A stretch of 64,000 nt of DNA, taken from the NCBI RefSeq assembly GCF_030758615.1, contig NZ_CP132381.1, positions 62,001-126,000 of the forward strand, in the 5' to 3' direction. The notes below the pieces were generated by a model. It was not told where the DNA came from. It worked only from the letters and a program-made list of their open reading frames with translations, and did not search any database. Positions 63,462-64,000 of this stretch are shown here, piece after piece. The DNA comes from Gilliamella apis (GTDB lineage Bacteria; Pseudomonadota; Gammaproteobacteria; Enterobacterales; Orbaceae). A program made the translations under genes and the position numbers. The first letter of the stretch is position 1; each line of letters opens with the position of its first letter.

Positions 63462-64000
63462 TTAATTACGCAAATTTTCTGGCCAATCATTTTGAGTAGA
63501 AACAAGCAGATCTTTAACGATTCTTGGATTGCCTGCAACTATGTTACCAGAAACCATATAATTATTACCGCCAGCAAAATCAGTAACCACGCCACCAGCT
63601 TCACGTAAAATCAGCTCACCAGCAGCAATATCCCATGGTTTTAAGCCGATTTCAAAAAAGCCATCTAAACGCCCTGATGCGACATAAGCTAAATCTAATG
63701 CTGCTGAACCTGTACGACGAAAATCACCACATTTAGTAAATAGCTTTTGCAACACTGCAAAATAACTATCGCTGTGTTGTTTAGCTTTAAAAGGGAAAGC
63801 CATTGCCAAAACACTACCATCTAAGTCTTTAGCATTACTTACGCGGATACGGTAACCATTTAGTTGTGCGCCTTTACCTCGTGCAGCAGTAAAAAGTTCA
63901 TTACTCATTGGATTATACACAACAGCAACTTCAGTTTTACCTTTAACTCGAGCGGCAATCGAAACAGCAAAATGAGGAATATTTTTAATAAAATTAGTAG
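63462..64000 (-). CDS. suhB: Inositol-1-monophosphatase SuhB, C-terminal part (start lies right of window)
   Basis: The frame is open to the right edge, giving about 179 C-terminal residues of a protein of about 267. Continuing past an internal Met it reads TNFIKNIPHFAVSIAARVKGKTEVAVVYNPMSNELFTAARGKG-type residues, very close to E. coli SuhB. Metal-binding aspartate and family motif are in LKPWDIAAGELILREAGG. SuhB is an inositol monophosphatase and also a component of the rRNA antitermination complex. The substrate loop WVIDPLDGT lies outside the window. Confidence 0.93.
   Translation of the reverse strand, partial: TNFIKNIPHFAVSIAARVKGKTEVAVVYNPMSNELFTAARGKGAQLNGYRIRVSNAKDLDGSVLAMAFPFKAKQHSDSYFAVLQKLFTKCGDFRRTGSAALDLAYVASGRLDGFFEIGLKPWDIAAGELILREAGGVVTDFAGGNNYMVSGNIVAGNPRIVKDLLVSTQNDWPENLRN

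Overview
The window is AT-rich DNA from a gammaproteobacterium. Gene order and protein sequence resemble Enterobacterales and Pasteurellaceae: a full rpsJ-to-rplQ ribosomal block, iscRSUA-hscBA-fdx, slt-trpR, gntX-nfuA, and a two-domain TehB of the Haemophilus type. Base composition plus this gene mix fit the Orbaceae (Gilliamella-like insect-gut symbionts), but that placement is inference. No rRNA, tRNA, CRISPR array, insertion sequence or phage gene was recognised.

Layout. 1-10.3 kb: the 3' end of nagA, periplasmic phosphatase agp, gluconate genes gntK-edd behind CRP-like and GntR-like sites, pyruvate oxidase poxB, a YfbS-like carrier, a small membrane protein and fmt. 10.3-18.5 kb: tehB, divergent from a three-gene operon for a TonB-dependent receptor (yddB), an ABC transporter (yddA) and an M16 protease lipoprotein (pqqL). 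This is the gene set of the FusA/FusC-type protease-associated import systems that take iron from ferredoxin. The 215-bp divergent region carries a 25/25 match to the IscR type 1 consensus, a perfect-core CRP box and a Fur-like box. 18.5-23.1 kb: fabI, ppnP, slyD, radC, slyX and a DMT-transporter pseudogene. 23.2-37.3 kb: the S10, spc and alpha ribosomal operons on the minus strand, with the S10 promoter, a probable L4-type attenuator, internal terminators and a probable S4-type leader. 37.4-44.9 kb: psuK-psuG and the isc operon, whose promoter has two tandem IscR sites. 44.9-50.4 kb: slt-trpR, a rob-like regulator, nfuA (IscR-like site), gntX and ppiA. 50.4-52.7 kb: two secreted Sel1-repeat genes created by a tandem duplication that also copied the end of ppiA. 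52.8-64 kb: pepB, a tyrosine phosphatase, ftnA, a phosphopantetheinyl transferase, metC, tilS, a serine hydrolase, copA with a cysteine-rich HxlR regulator, and the 3' part of suhB.

A linking theme is iron and Fe-S economy: isc operon, nfuA, ftnA, tehB and the putative ferredoxin-import operon lie within about 45 kb, and three of these loci carry IscR-like sites.

Quality warning: five genes (rpsK, rpsC, tehB, psuK, metC) are each broken by a single-base indel. Two are essential ribosomal genes, so sequencing or assembly indels are the likeliest cause. The DMT pseudogene, with two in-frame TGA codons and no indel, looks like genuine decay.
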